This document shows, one piece after another, positions 11,901-21,337 of a stretch of DNA of 64,000 bases. The notes beneath the pieces are model-generated. The model was not told the origin of the DNA and made no database searches. It saw only the letters and a list, made by a program, of their open reading frames with translations. The stretch spans positions 1-64,000 of the forward strand of contig NZ_JAKLUA010000024.1 of the NCBI RefSeq assembly GCF_022012435.1, written 5' to 3'. The stretch's first letter is position 1. Every line of letters starts with the position of its first letter. This stretch comes from Bradyrhizobium zhengyangense. Its GTDB lineage: Bacteria > Pseudomonadota > Alphaproteobacteria > Rhizobiales > Xanthobacteraceae. Both the position numbers and the translations under genes were made by a program.

Positions 11901-12845
11901 CTTGGTCGTGCGCTTGGCAATCCGCTCGGACGCTTTACCGGCATGCTTGGCGAGATCGACGAGGTCAGCGAGGCCGGTCAGGCGGGCGACTGCCTCGCCG
12001 AGTTGCGACGTAGAGCCGACCGCCAGAAACGGCAGCAGCGCGGGCATGGTCGTCGCAATGCGCGAGGCAATTGGGTCGATGCCGATTGCGTCGAGATCGG
12101 GCGGTGTCTCGGTGATCTTGCCGCGCGGGGTGCGGCCCTCCTGGTGGCGGAGGGGTGGCAGCGGGTCACCGTGGGCGTCGACGAAGGTTAGCTCGACCCA
12201 ACTGTCGGCTGGAATCGCCTCGCCGTCCGCAGGCAGATCGCTAGCTTTGTGTGGCATAGGCGTGATTGCCGACATCGGGTGCGTCGTTACCGTGTCGTCG
12301 TTGCGCGCGGCCTCGCAAACGAACTCGGTCGGTCCCTCCTCGGGTGGGCGCTGGGAGCGGATGAGGTGACCGGTCAAACACCAGACGATGGCGTTGGCGA
12401 TGGACGTCTTGCCCGAACCATCGGCGCCCTAGGTGACAGTCTTGCCAGATTCGAAGACGAACGTGTCGGGAGGCGCGGTGGAACGACCGTAAACGTGCAG
12501 CCCAGCAAACCGGTGTGCGACGACCTTTACCAGCCGCAACACTTTGACAGTGCGAGCTTGACCATCATCAGCCGCGGTCTCCAGCGTCGGCGGCTCCGTC
12601 CCAATGACGTTGATGATTGCCTCGACGTCGCCTGCGGAAAGATTACCGGCCCACTTGCCCCGATTGCGGCGATACCAATCCAACACCGCGCGGGCATCGT
12701 CTGAGTCTATCGAAAGATGGTCGCCCGCGGCGACAGCGACGGCTCGCCCGCCGATCAAATCGGCGAGCAGTGTGTCGGTAGTAAGCAGATGAATGTCACG
12801 CGGTGCCGGTGAGTCTTCGTTCACGTTTGCCCCCTTTGCCGGCAC
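8926..12845 (-). pseudogene. SMC/RecN-like ATPase with C-terminal LexA/S24-like domain, decayed
   Basis: Read through its lesions this is one gene of about 1,300 codons. The N-terminal lobe has the P-loop GADGSGKTS, immediately after an amber TAG at 12429-12431 where Trp or Tyr is expected. A coiled coil with a zinc-hook-like CPVC follows. The C-terminal lobe has LSLLVLDDPQ (Walker B) and LLVTTHDRKF (H-loop). The frame shifts near 11890, 11250, 10900, 10390 and 10120. The last 363 codons (8926-10017) stay in one frame and continue the same protein. Their second half resembles a LexA/S24 peptidase fold (VRGDTLGFAIPGG...VLARRLV...HRIVGAIF), but Thr replaces the catalytic Ser and Arg the Lys. 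No partner gene is visible. Family assignment of the whole is inference. Confidence 0.6.
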
Positions 12846-12944
12846 TTACCCTGTGAACGCTTATCAGTCCAGCGAATTGAAGGTCCGGCAGCGGCGATGT
12901 TCCTTGCGGATCCAAATTCAGGACCGGCAACTTGAGTACAAGGC

Positions 12945-13086
12945 TGACCGCGCGCGGCTTGAGGCCAACAAGATCGCTGATGCTCGCCAAGTCGTTTCGG
13001 ACGACCTCCGTTGCTTGATCAAGCTCGCGGAAATAGCGGGCAATGTTGAAGGCGAAGGAATCGTAGTTGTCAATGATGGCAATCAA
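12945..13086 (-). pseudogene. PabA/TrpG-type glutamine amidotransferase, N-terminal fragment
   Basis: From a TTG start at 13086 the frame reads IAIIDNYDSFAFNIARYF, the classic start of the glutaminase subunit of aminodeoxychorismate or anthranilate synthase, and matches for about 45 residues before homology is lost. The glutaminase Cys-His-Glu triad is absent. It directly follows, and overlaps the stop of, a PabB-like fragment. The pair is the remnant of a pabB-pabA operon. Confidence 0.7.
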
Positions 13087-13480
13087 AGTGCACCAGCTGC
13101 TTCAGCACGAAATGCATCAAAGATCCGCTGAGCCTTGGCGAGCGTCTCCTCGATTCGGCCTCTGGGTCCGACAGCACCGTTATTCCACCGCCGGCATGAA
13201 ATACGGCCAGGTCGTCGTCGATCGTGACAGTGCGGATCGCAATGTTCGTGTCCATGTGCCCGTTGAAGCCGATCGCCCCGCAATATACCTCTCGCGCCAC
13301 GCGCTCGATTTCCGCAATAATTTCCATCGAGCGCACCTTCGGTGCCCCGGTGATGGAGCCGCCGACGGCGCATCCACACGACAATACATCATTGCGCGAT
13401 CGATCAGCATCACGCGGCCCTACTGCGCAGGGCGGTATCACTACCGGGGGTTGACACGCAAAGATTTGTTGCACCACTAT
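13083..13480 (-). pseudogene. PabB-type chorismate-binding enzyme, C-terminal fragment
   Basis: The core motif GGSITGAPKVRSMEIIAEIE and the downstream VYCGAIGF.....NIAIRT...FHAGGGITVLSDPE are diagnostic for aminodeoxychorismate synthase component I (anthranilate synthase I is the alternative). Only the last third of the chorismate-binding domain is present. A frameshift near 13150 precedes the terminal helix (EETLAKAQRIFDAF). The N-terminus is lost at about 13480. Confidence 0.75.
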
Positions 13481-13486
13481 GGCCAA

Positions 13487-13810
13487 CCGATACTAGGATG
13501 CAGACCAATCGAGCGCGGACGCGAACTTGACGATCGAAACAGCCACAATCCCCATCGTCCGGACACCGAAAACCAACGGCATCGTCCCCCTCGATCTCGT
13601 CGAAGCGATGTCAGTGGTCGCCGCCTCTCGCGCCACCCTCGCGATCATCAAAGCCTACGAAGCGGCCGGCGTGACCGGCAATGTCATGGTTCCGCTCGTC
13701 ACAGACTGTCCAGTTGATCCCGCCACACTCGGCCGGGCAATACGGCGGGTCTGGAAAGCCGCATTGGAGGATGTTGGAAACGGAGGCTCCGTACGGGTCG
13801 AACTCCGACC
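13487..13810. other. unrecognised stretch with one weak open frame
   Basis: A plus-strand frame from TTG 13527 stays open into the IS630 left end, with a plausible helical product (LVEAMSVVAASRATLAIIKAYEAAG). I do not recognise it. It could be the 5' part of a gene cut by the IS630 insertion at 13811. No promoter or repeat is evident. Confidence 0.25.
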
Positions 13811-14354
13811 TAGAGCGGTTCACAGATTTATTGAATCGGAAGGGATCCCGGATCTGGGGCGAATATGATTCAAGATGCTGGCTGGGCTGGAGGCCAGCAT
13901 CTGATGGTCCGACCAATTTCCAACGATTTGCGTAAGCGCGCGGTATCCGCTGTTGCCAAGGGTGAGAGCTGCCGATCTGTGGCGGAACGGTTTGGCGTTG
14001 CGGTCTCGTCAGTCGTGAAGTGGTCTCAGCGTTATCGAGCGACCGGCTCGGTAGCCCCCGGCAAGATGGGTGGTCACCGCAAGCCTGTGCTTGATCCGCA
14101 CCGGGCCTTCATCGTCGAGCGGATCACCGAGACGCCGCACCTGACGCTGCATGGTCTGAAGGCAGAGCTGGCAGCCCGTGGGGTCAAGGTCTCACACAAC
14201 GCAGTCTGGCTGTTCCTGCGCCGGGAGGGGCTGCGGTTCAAAAGAACACTGTTCGCCCTCGAACAGGCTCGCGCCGACGTCTCTCGTAGGCGCCTGCGTT
14301 GGCGATCTTGGCAGGCCGGGCTCGATCCGGGCCGGCTCGTCTTCATCGATGAGA

Positions 14355-15702
14355 GTGTGCTGCAGACAGCGGAAGGAGTTCAAATGAACTAAGACCGATG
14401 GTGAAGCTGCGAGAAAGATGGGGGCGGGCCCCCGAGATCAGCTTTCAGGGGCGGGTCTCAAACCAATCCGAGCTGCTGCGGTAAAGAGCTGTGGTGGTGA
14501 GCGTCGGATCAGAAGTTCGGAATATACCGAGCAGGTGAGTGTCCGAAAGACGAACGAAAGTGAACCCTCCTGAGACGCGTCGTTATTAATTCAAGTGTCG
14601 TCAAAACCAGGACCGTCTCGTCAACCTGGGACACGTCCGCCAGATGCCTGACGACTGGGCGGGCGGCGACCGGCGTAGAGGGGGCGTGAGTCGGACACAG
14701 GCTTTCGCGTGGAACTGCAGGAACCAGGCTCTTGATGCCAAGGGAGAAGCGCAAGCGGTGCCAACCGCGAGGCGGGAGTACCGATGCAAGAGACTGGGGC
14801 GGACCGATCCGTAGGAGCGTTGAGGGCCCTGTAATGGGGACGGAGCAAAGGGATCGGGTCAGGTAGTCGTACTCTTGGACCAACTGGAAACAGGATGACT
14901 TCGAACAGTGCGATAAACAAGCCGTTCTCGATTGAGAAGCGGCGAGTGTACGAAGCGTACAAGGCGGTCAAATCCAATCGCGGAGCGGCTGGAGTGGACG
15001 GACAGACCTTCGAGATGTTCGAGAAAGACCTTGCAGGGAATCTCTACAAGATCTGGAATCGGATGTCGTCGGGGGTGTACTTTCCACCTCCGGTGCTCGC
15101 CGTCTCCATTCCAAAGAAGACCTGCGGCGAAAGGACTTTAGGTGTGCCCACTATCAGCGATCGGATGGTGGTCAAACGGATGATTGAGCCGGAACTGGAA
15201 TCCATCTTCCTGCCGGACTCTTACGGTCACAGGCCAGGAAAATCGGCTCTGGACGCCGTGGGCGTCACGCGTCAGCGGTGCTGGAAATATGATTGGGTCC
15301 TGGAGTTCGACATCAAAGGACTGTTTGACAATCTCCCGCATGATCTTCTTGCTGAAGGCGGTCCGGAGACACGTGAAATGCAAATGGGCGCTGCTCTACA
15401 TCGAAAGATGGCTGACGGCATCAAGGGAAAAGGACGGGAAGCTCGTTGAGCGGATCCGCGGAACCCTCAAGGGGCGTGATCAGCCCAATACTGGCCAATC
15501 TGTTCCTGCATTATACGTTTGATCTCTGGATGGCGCGGACACATCCCGACCTTCCTTGGTGTCGGTATGCCGATGACGGACTGGTGCACTGCCGGACCGA
15601 GCAAGAAGCAGAAGCCATTAAGGCGGAGCTTCAAGCGAGGCTGGAAGTGTGCGGACTTCAGATGCATCCGACGAAGACGCAGATCGTTTACTGCAAGGAC
15701 AA
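14355..15702 (+). mobile_element. group II intron remnant, 3' truncated
   Basis: Sequence foreign to the transposase begins right after the FIDE codons with GTGTGC, a possible intron 5' end (consensus GTGYG). About 540 bases of non-coding sequence, consistent with ribozyme domains I-III, precede a reverse-transcriptase gene. The maturase domain, the catalytic domain V hairpin and the intron 3' end are all absent. The sequence jumps back to transposase at about 15700. It cannot splice, so the host transposase stays broken. Confidence 0.65.
14895..15700 (+). pseudogene. group II intron reverse transcriptase (LtrA-like), truncated
   Basis: RT blocks are recognisable in order: VKSNRGAAGVDGQTFEMFEK (RT0/1), PPVLAVSIPKK..GERTLGVPTISDRMV, DSYGHRPGKSALDAV, FDIKGLFDNLPHDLL (block with the first Asp) and RYADDGLVHC (YADD active site). 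Frameshifts lie near 15353 and 15450. The protein ends after LQMHPTKTQIVYC, where the thumb, domain X and DNA-binding regions should follow. It is therefore defective as a maturase. Confidence 0.85.
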
Positions 15703-16174
15703 CTCACGGCACCCTTCGTCTTCGACGGCCCGATCAATGGCGAATGCTTCCGCGCTTACGTGAAGCACCTGCTCCTGCCGACCTTGCGCGAGGGCGATAT
15801 CGTCATTCTCGACAATCTCGGAAGCCACAAGTCGAACGCTGTCAGACAGATGATCAAGGCGGCTGGCGCCAGGCTCTGGTACCTGCCGCCATACTCGCCC
15901 GACCTCAACCCGATCGAGCAGGCATTTTCCAAGATCAAACACTGGATGCGGCAAGCCCAGAAGCGCACCCTCGAGGACACCTGGCGCCATATCGGTCACC
16001 TCGTCCAGGAGGTCCAGCCCCGCGAATGCGCCAACTACTTCGCAAACTCAGGTTATGCTTCAATCAAAATGTGAAACGCTCTAACGAGGACGCGGTCGAT
16101 ATCATCGCAGGACCTGCAACGGACATCCGTCCCGACAAGTCGAGCAAAGCCAGCTTCCCGCAGCCGTCGTCCTC

Positions 16175-17273
16175 TTAGAATCCATACGGCCGTTCGGCCC
16201 AGCGCAGAAGCACTCGAGCATCCCGATTGGGCAAGATGACACGCTGATCGCGGAGGCCCTTGGCGATGGTTTGACCAACCTCCGGCTCGACGCGATTGCC
16301 ATGCGTAATCAGAAAAAACCAGCCGAATGGAACGCCGACTTCACGGTCGATCGCTTCCACGCGGTCCATCAAGAAATGGACGGACGCACCTCCCACGCCA
16401 AGCCTCTCGTCCGGCAGATGAAGGGGACGCGGCACAAATCCAACCTCGCGCGTGCCTTTGTGGTCGTAGTCGCAAATATCGAGGGCCCAGTGCGCGTAGA
16501 CGCGTTCAGCCGAGGCGCTCGATTCGTCCCAGTCCTGGAAGAAACGGTTCTCCCGCGGTACGAACTCGAACCAGTCCGGCACCAGTTCAAGAAACGGCGT
16601 CTCGGTTGTGCCCTCCCGTGTCACTTCACGCACCGCACGACGTTCCATCTCCGGCCGCTGCGCCTCGCGCCTCTCGCGCTCGAGTCGGGCGCACCGCGTA
16701 AGGTAACTCCGAACGTAGATGACGCTGCTGCCCGCGCGCCCAAGCATCCGATAGAGCGGACCCGCGATGACCTTGTTGTCGGACATCTCTTCGTGCGTGA
16801 TCCATGACGGATCGAGTAATTCGTCCTTGCCCCAAGGGCGGTACGTCGATTGACGATCGGCCCCGCACGCGATTCGACTTCCCGGCCGAGACGGATTTGC
16901 ACATAGTCCGCCGCGCCCGATCCAGTCGGCGCGAAGGCGTAGACCGTCTTACCGCGCCATTCAGAAGTCTGAAGATCGCTCTGGCGCAATCGCGTCCAGA
17001 GCGCGCCGATGTCGCCGTTGTTCTTGGCAAGCTCGGCTTCCATCCACGACCGGTATTCTGCGATCCGTGTCCCGTCAGCGGCGATCACCGAGCGTCTGTC
17101 GCGCCAATACTGGTCATCGATGGCCGCCGTCGAAAATGGGAATCCAGCAAACGTCTCTGTCAGCGCGGCCGCCAGCGCCGTTTCGTTAGCTCCGATCGGA
17201 AGACGGGCGAGGACCGCCTCGATCGTGGCGGGATCGGGCAGTCGTGCGGAACATTCTCCGGAGGCTCATCCAT
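16175..17273 (-). pseudogene. hypothetical protein, frameshifted
   Basis: From ATG 17273 (MDEPPENVP) two successive frames form one product of about 360 residues, with shifts near 17240 and 16800. It has Trp/Tyr-rich stretches (IDDQYWRDRR, EYRSWMEAEL, DWFEFVPRE) and a C-terminal FGWFFLITHGNRVEP. I recognise no family or catalytic motif. It lies downstream of an AbiE-like pair on the same strand, and its start overlaps the end of the AbiEii-like remnant, so it may have been the third gene of that operon. Confidence 0.4.
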
Positions 17274-17486
17274 GACTTGATCCCATCATCGGAGCCTGTT
17301 TCGCCGCGCGCTCGATCTCTTCCATTGACGCCAGGATGTGCTCGAACCGAAGCCCCGCCGCAAGATCATTGGCGTCATGTTCGCATAGTCACGCGCGAGC
17401 GCGTCGATCGGCGCACGAGGCCGGTTCGCTGTCGTTAAGAAAAGATCGAACTTCTCGCCGGATGACCTCCTTGCAAGCTGCGCTGC
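17268..17486 (-). pseudogene. possible AbiEii-like nucleotidyltransferase, C-terminal remnant
   Basis: Between the DUF6088 gene and the hypothetical gene, short minus-strand frames read KFDLFL...DALARDYANM and then LRFEHILASMEEIERAAKQ. These resemble the last helices of AbiEii-type toxins. A frameshift separates the two pieces and the entire catalytic domain is missing. The position right after an AbiEi-like gene supports the reading. On sequence alone it is weak. Confidence 0.35.
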
Positions 17487-18077
17487 TCACGAGCCATCCT
17501 CCGGTATGGCGTCGTCACGCTCGAGCAAGGGCCTAAGGAAATCCTGCATCCAGATCGGCATAGCTGACAGACCTGCGCGAAGATCGTCGCGAATCACCCT
17601 TCCATGCTGCGGATTTGCAAACAGTCTGTTCAGGAGGTTCACTATTGGCTGTCGATCATACCTACTTGTCATCATGTCCTGCATCCAATAGAGCGCCTGC
17701 ACGACGCGCATGCCTGGACGTCCGGCCCAATAGAGACGGCTGGGCGCTGCCGACTTGAAATGGATGACCTGCTTTCCAAGGATGATCGGCTTCAGGCGGG
17801 CGTCGATCAGGACCTCGATGCGCGATGGGACGGCCCTGGTGAAGCCGAGATCATTCGCGGTAGTCATCCCGTCAACCACGACGCGGGCTTGGTCGCGGCG
17901 CGCCACGGCCTTGATGACGGCGCGATAGTCGGGGATTCCCAGCTTGCCCGTGAAATTGCTCTTTCGCGGCCGGTCGTAGAGGCCACGATCGAAGCGGCGT
18001 AGTTCGCCAGCCACGACCAGGCGCTGCAACGCCTTGTCGACGGTCGCACGGCTTCCGAAGTCGGCGAAATTGTCCAT
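17487..18077 (-). CDS. DUF6088/AbiEi-like antitoxin-type protein
   Basis: A 196-codon product with an N-terminal winged helix (FADFGSRATVDKALQRLVVAGELRRFDRGLYDRP) and a middle domain (NDLGFTRAVPSRIEVLIDARLKPI...VIHFKSAAPSRLYWAGRPG) typical of the DUF6088 branch of type IV antitoxins. It starts at ATG 18077. However, residues expected just before it (PTEVWT) occur in a neighbouring frame immediately upstream, so one base may have been lost and the real N-terminus may start near 18200. The usual toxin downstream survives only as a remnant. It is divergent from the palindrome-controlled operon at 18309. Confidence 0.6.
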   Translation of the reverse strand: MDNFADFGSRATVDKALQRLVVAGELRRFDRGLYDRPRKSNFTGKLGIPDYRAVIKAVARRDQARVVVDGMTTANDLGFTRAVPSRIEVLIDARLKPIILGKQVIHFKSAAPSRLYWAGRPGMRVVQALYWMQDMMTSRYDRQPIVNLLNRLFANPQHGRVIRDDLRAGLSAMPIWMQDFLRPLLERDDAIPEDGS

Positions 18078-18283
18078 ACCTCTGTGGGTGCCGCGTCGAT
18101 GCGGGCAATGAGCCGCGATCGGAGGTCCGGGGTCGGCTCCTTGAGCGTGTCCGAAATATGATGTAAATTTCGGTCGGAAGCAACTCAGCTGCGATGGAAT
18201 CTTTGACTGGAACTCGCCCGTTTTGAGCGGTCAAAGGACCTAAGACCTCGGACCAGTTGACGGACACCCGTCTGCACGCATAC

Positions 18284-18309
18284 TGTCCTCAGTCCTAGGA
18301 CAGAGGACA
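18284..18309. promoter_or_regulatory. 26-bp near-perfect palindrome, probable operator
   Basis: Two arms TGTCCTC and GAGGACA enclose a perfect core GTCCTAGGAC, with only one mismatched pair over 26 bases. It abuts the ATG at 18309 and lies in the divergent region between the DUF6088 gene and the HTH gene. A dimeric repressor such as the HTH protein is the natural candidate ligand (inference). Confidence 0.55.
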
Positions 18310-18881
18310 TGCGCGCGGAACCCATGAAAAGTCAGGATATTGTCGTCCTGCTGAAGCTCGTGTGCTTGCAGGATCATGAGCACGCCGGCGGGGTAGGCCC
18401 CTTTGGCCAAGATGGCGAAGACCCATACTCGGTGCGGGGACTCGAGACGTCCCTCGGAATCAGCAAAACCGAAGTCGCCGCCTCGATCAAGCGCAGCCTT
18501 GCATCGGGTATGGCAATTAAGCGCCCGATGACGAGCCGTCCCGATCCCAATCGCAGGAACCTGCGCGACTTCATCACATACGGCCTGAAGTTCGTTTTTC
18601 CGGCAAGCCCGGGTCCCATGCAGCGCGGCATGCCAACGGCATTCGCCGCCCCGGTCCTGAAGGACTTACTCTACAGCGCGGGTAGCCTGATTCATGTTTG
18701 GCCTTATGCGCGCGGCCGCGAGATGGGGCAGTCCGTCGCGCCGCTGTTCAAGACTGTGCCGAAAGCCGCCGAGAGGGATGATCGCCTCTATGCCTATCTG
18801 GCTCTCGTCGACGCAATACGGCTCGGCAATCAGCGCGAAGCGAGTCTCGCGGCCAACTTGCTCAAGGAGAGACTAGGGTGA
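18309..18881 (+). CDS. winged-helix protein of nucleotidyltransferase operon
   Basis: A product of 185-190 residues. The region YSVRGLETSLGISKTEVAASIKRSLASGM looks like a winged helix. The C-terminal half (PMQRGMPTAFAAPVLKDLLYS...VAPLFKTVPKAA) resembles uncharacterised proteins paired with nucleotidyltransferases. ATG 18324 (MKSQDIVVLLK) is a likely alternative start, because ATG 18309 shares its A with the palindrome. The stop overlaps the next gene by 4 bases, so the two are translationally coupled. It probably acts as the regulator or antitoxin of the pair. I do not recognise a named family. Confidence 0.55.
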   Translation: MRAEPMKSQDIVVLLKLVCLQDHEHAGGVGPFGQDGEDPYSVRGLETSLGISKTEVAASIKRSLASGMAIKRPMTSRPDPNRRNLRDFITYGLKFVFPASPGPMQRGMPTAFAAPVLKDLLYSAGSLIHVWPYARGREMGQSVAPLFKTVPKAAERDDRLYAYLALVDAIRLGNQREASLAANLLKERLG

Positions 18882-19578
18882 CCATCCAGGGGCATCTCAA
18901 GGAAATGCTGAAGACAGTCGCCGGCGCACTCGGCGATGAGCTGCGTGCGCGATTGGTCTTCGTCGGAGGCTGCACAACCGCTCTCTACATAACGGATCCG
19001 GTCACCCTCGAAGGAGTCAGATCGACAGATGATGTCGACCTGATCGTGGATCTCGTCGGCTTCCCGGAGTGGGCAAAGCTGGTGGATCAGTTGCGAACGC
19101 AGGGTTTTTCCGAGACACCCGAGGACAATGTCATCTGTCGGATGAAGCTTAATGAACTCAAGGTCGATTTCATGCCCGACGACGAGAAGATCCTCGGTTT
19201 CAGCAATCGTTGGTACGCAAAGGGCATCGAAACAGCTGTTGAGACGCCCCTGGATGATGCCATTACGATTCGTCGCCTCACGCCGCCCTTGTTCATCGCA
19301 ACGAAGCTGGAGGCTTATCGCGGAAGAGGTAGTGGGACCTTATCGGCAGCCGCGACGCCGAGGACATTCTCCTGCTCGTCGACGGGCGGGAGGAACTGCT
19401 TGACGAAGTTGCCGCCTCCGATGCAGACATTAGCTCATACATTGCCGAGCAATTCGGAGCGCTGCTCGCAGATCGCGACTTCGATCATTTCCTCGAAGGA
19501 AATATTCGCGGCCCGGTGGGGCGTGCTGACATTGTTCGCGACCGATTCGTTGCATTGAGCCAGTTGGGCAACGGCTGA
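18878..19578 (+). pseudogene. AbiEii-related nucleotidyltransferase, frameshifted
   Basis: The first 150 residues show the nucleotidyltransferase signature FVGGCTTALYI...STDDVDLIVDL (GG, then DxD), MKLNELKVDFMPDDEKILGF and LFIATKLEAYRGRGSG. One base change near 19340 shifts the frame. In the next frame the conserved continuation GSRDAEDILLLVDGREELLDEV runs to a TGA at 19576-19578. Downstream, the PP2C start follows after one base. Members of this family act as toxins or RNA-modifying enzymes in abortive-infection loci. The downstream phosphatase is an unusual neighbour. Confidence 0.65.
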
Positions 19579-19579
19579 T

Positions 19580-20366
19580 ATGGCGTTTGCAATCCAATGG
19601 CACAGCCAGCAGGGAACGAGGACGACCGACAACCGGGATTGCGCCGGGATCGGCATACGCCAGACGTCGGCCCTCGCCATAGTGCTCGACGGTTCGACCT
19701 CTGGAGCAGAGAGCGGAGCCTTTGCCCACGAGATTGCGCGTCGGATGGTCGATTGGTACGTGTCGACCGACGAAAACATCACCGCGGGGGTTCTCACAGC
19801 TCAACTTCGCGCGACGCATGCTAAACTGTCGAAACAGTTTCGGAGGGATTCGGCGAGTTACCTTCTGATGCATGTCGGCGCTGCTCAAACAGCTCTCGTT
19901 CTGCACGCAGGCGATTGCCTGGTTGGCCGTCAGGCGCCGGCGGGTCCGATGTCCTGGCTAACCCAGCCGCACACGCTTGCCAACTCGGTGTCGCAGATGA
20001 CGATCGGCGACCTTGCGAACGATAGCGGTCGTCATCGCCTCACGCGAAGCTTCCGCTCGCGAGAATTCGTCGAGCCAGCTTTCTGTTCAATTGCGCTGGA
20101 CGACACGCCAGTGCTCGTGGCGACTGACGGGTTCTGGGCCGAGCTGGATCATCGCCAGCAGAGCGCTTTCATCCATGGTCGCGTTCCGGAGAACGCCGGA
20201 GAGAGACGACCGCAGCGTACTTCAGATCACACGACTCGGAAGAGGCGGGTTGTCCAAGGTCTCACGGAGCGAGCCTCCTCGCAGAATCTACATGGTCTGC
20301 AAGCGCAAAATTGTCGCAAATTTTGCCCCTCTCGATCGAGACAAATTTCGTGGCGTTGAGACGTGA
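19580..20366 (+). pseudogene. PP2C-like protein phosphatase, C-terminally frameshifted
   Basis: The product resembles a metal-dependent Ser/Thr phosphatase: the metal-binding region VLDGSTSGAESGAFA near residue 36, VLHAGDCLVGR (GD motif) in the middle, LTRSFRS, and VLVATDGFWAEL (DG motif). The final DD-x-S motif (ERDDRSVLQI) lies in another frame after a shift near 20185, so the terminal metal ligand is lost in the current frame. It is the last gene of the HTH-nucleotidyltransferase-PP2C set, one base after its neighbour. A role in reversing a toxin modification is speculation. Confidence 0.6.
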
Positions 20367-20475
20367 CAGATTTTGTGTGGAATTGACCTGGCATGGACGA
20401 GTTTTTGGCTAACGAGATTCTAAATTTCTTCTCTTACGGTGCCCGCGGGCAATTGAAGACCGTGGAGTGTTCTGG

Positions 20476-20805
20476 ATGTTTGCCAAGTTGATGCTTCGCG
20501 TTCGTGGTCAGCTGATTGCGGGTTTTGCAGCGGAATGTGCGATCATAGCGCTCTCATTCGGATATGCGGTTTTCGCAGTTAGCGGAGTCTCAACCACCGT
20601 CAATGAGATGGTGGGTCTTCGTACGCCGGTTGCGATCGCCAGTGCCGAGTTGGCCGGCAATACCGTAGTCTTTGTCGCTTCCGAGAAGGCTTCGGCTAAC
20701 CTAGAGTCGGTTGCCTGCGCCACTGAGCAGATGAGCTCATCAGTGACCGAAATCGGCCGCCAAGTGTTGGATGCCGCGCGCATTGCGAGCGCCGCGGTTC
20801 GATAG
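20476..20805 (+). pseudogene. methyl-accepting chemotaxis protein, N-terminal fragment with internal deletion
   Basis: ATG 20476 begins with one membrane helix (RGQLIAGFAAECAIIALSFGYAVFAV) and about 20 residues of the periplasmic region. It then jumps directly into the cytoplasmic signalling helix (ASATEELSSS-like CATEQMSSSVTEIGRQV). Most of the sensor and HAMP domain is deleted. IS110 sequence abuts the end. A matching C-terminal MCP fragment lies at 46.06-46.29 kb on the same strand. Confidence 0.65.
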
Positions 20806-21322
20806 GTGCCGTCGGCGACATTCGGCGCTTTGCCGATCCGACCAGGCTGGTGAGCTACCTGGGGCTGAACCCGAGCGTCAGGCAGTCTGGCGAGGGCCCC
20901 TACCATGGCAGGATCACCAAGCAGGGCTGCGGCCAAGCTCGCGGAATGCTCGTCGAAGCAGCATGGGCTGTAGCCCGTTCGGCGGGACCGCTGCGTGCAT
21001 TCCTTCAACGTGTCGCTGCACGACGCGGCAAGCACATCGCGGCAGTCGCGACGGCGCGGAAGCTGGCGATGATCATCTGGCATATGCTGACCAAGAGCAC
21101 TGACTAAATCTGGACGAGGCCGGCCCTGCTGGCGCACAAGTTCCGGAGCATCGAACTGCGCGCTGGACTACCCACCAGCCATGCCAAGCGTGGATCGGCC
21201 TATGATACAACATCCCCGCGAAGAGGGCTGAGGAACGAGCAGGCGTGGAATGCGCCGAGAAGGAGTATACGAGATTGGCGGCCAAAGCCGCGATCCCGAC
21301 ACAGCAAGGCTTCTGCAACATA
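20806..21322 (+). pseudogene. IS110-family transposase, C-terminal remnant
   Basis: The transposase_20 domain is readable (VGDIRRFADPTRLVSYLGLNP...HGRITKQGCGQARGMLVEAAW) and continues after a TAA at about 21105 with WTRPALLAHKFRSIELRAGLP, then after a frameshift to about 21322. The N-terminal DEDD catalytic domain is missing. It is related to, but distinct from, the fuller IS110 copy at 28.1-29.3 kb. Confidence 0.75.
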
Positions 21323-21337
21323 GGGCTTGTCTACAAC

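Larger units (their letters stand above)
13904..16074 (+). pseudogene. IS630-family transposase, split by intron remnant
   Basis: The 5' part has a Fis-like HTH (NDLRKRAVSAVAKGESCRSVA), a second HTH and the first catalytic Asp in RLVFIDES, then stops matching. The 3' part resumes at TAPFVFDGPINGECFRAYV and contains the second Asp (VILDNLGSHK) and the Glu (YSPDLNPIEQAF), so the DDE triad exists but in pieces. About 35-40 residues normally found between the parts (the KTNM..RGWGPRG region) are missing. The gap suggests that a deletion removed the intron 3' end together with flanking exon. Confidence 0.8.
13811..16083. mobile_element. IS630-family element carrying a group II intron remnant
   Basis: The left end starts at a TA (13811-13812) followed by GAGCGGTTCACA..TTTATTGAA. 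The right end is the near-perfect inverse (TTCAATCAAAATGTGAAACGCTC) ending at TA 16082-16083. IS630-family elements insert at and duplicate TA. The transposase gene inside is divided into a 5' part (13904-14354) and a 3' part (about 15703-16074) by about 1.35 kb of group II intron sequence. Confidence 0.8.

Noticed and set aside
14395..14894. A separate small gene before the intron reverse transcriptase
   Set aside because: Frames are short on both strands, and the region fits the structured RNA part of a group II intron.
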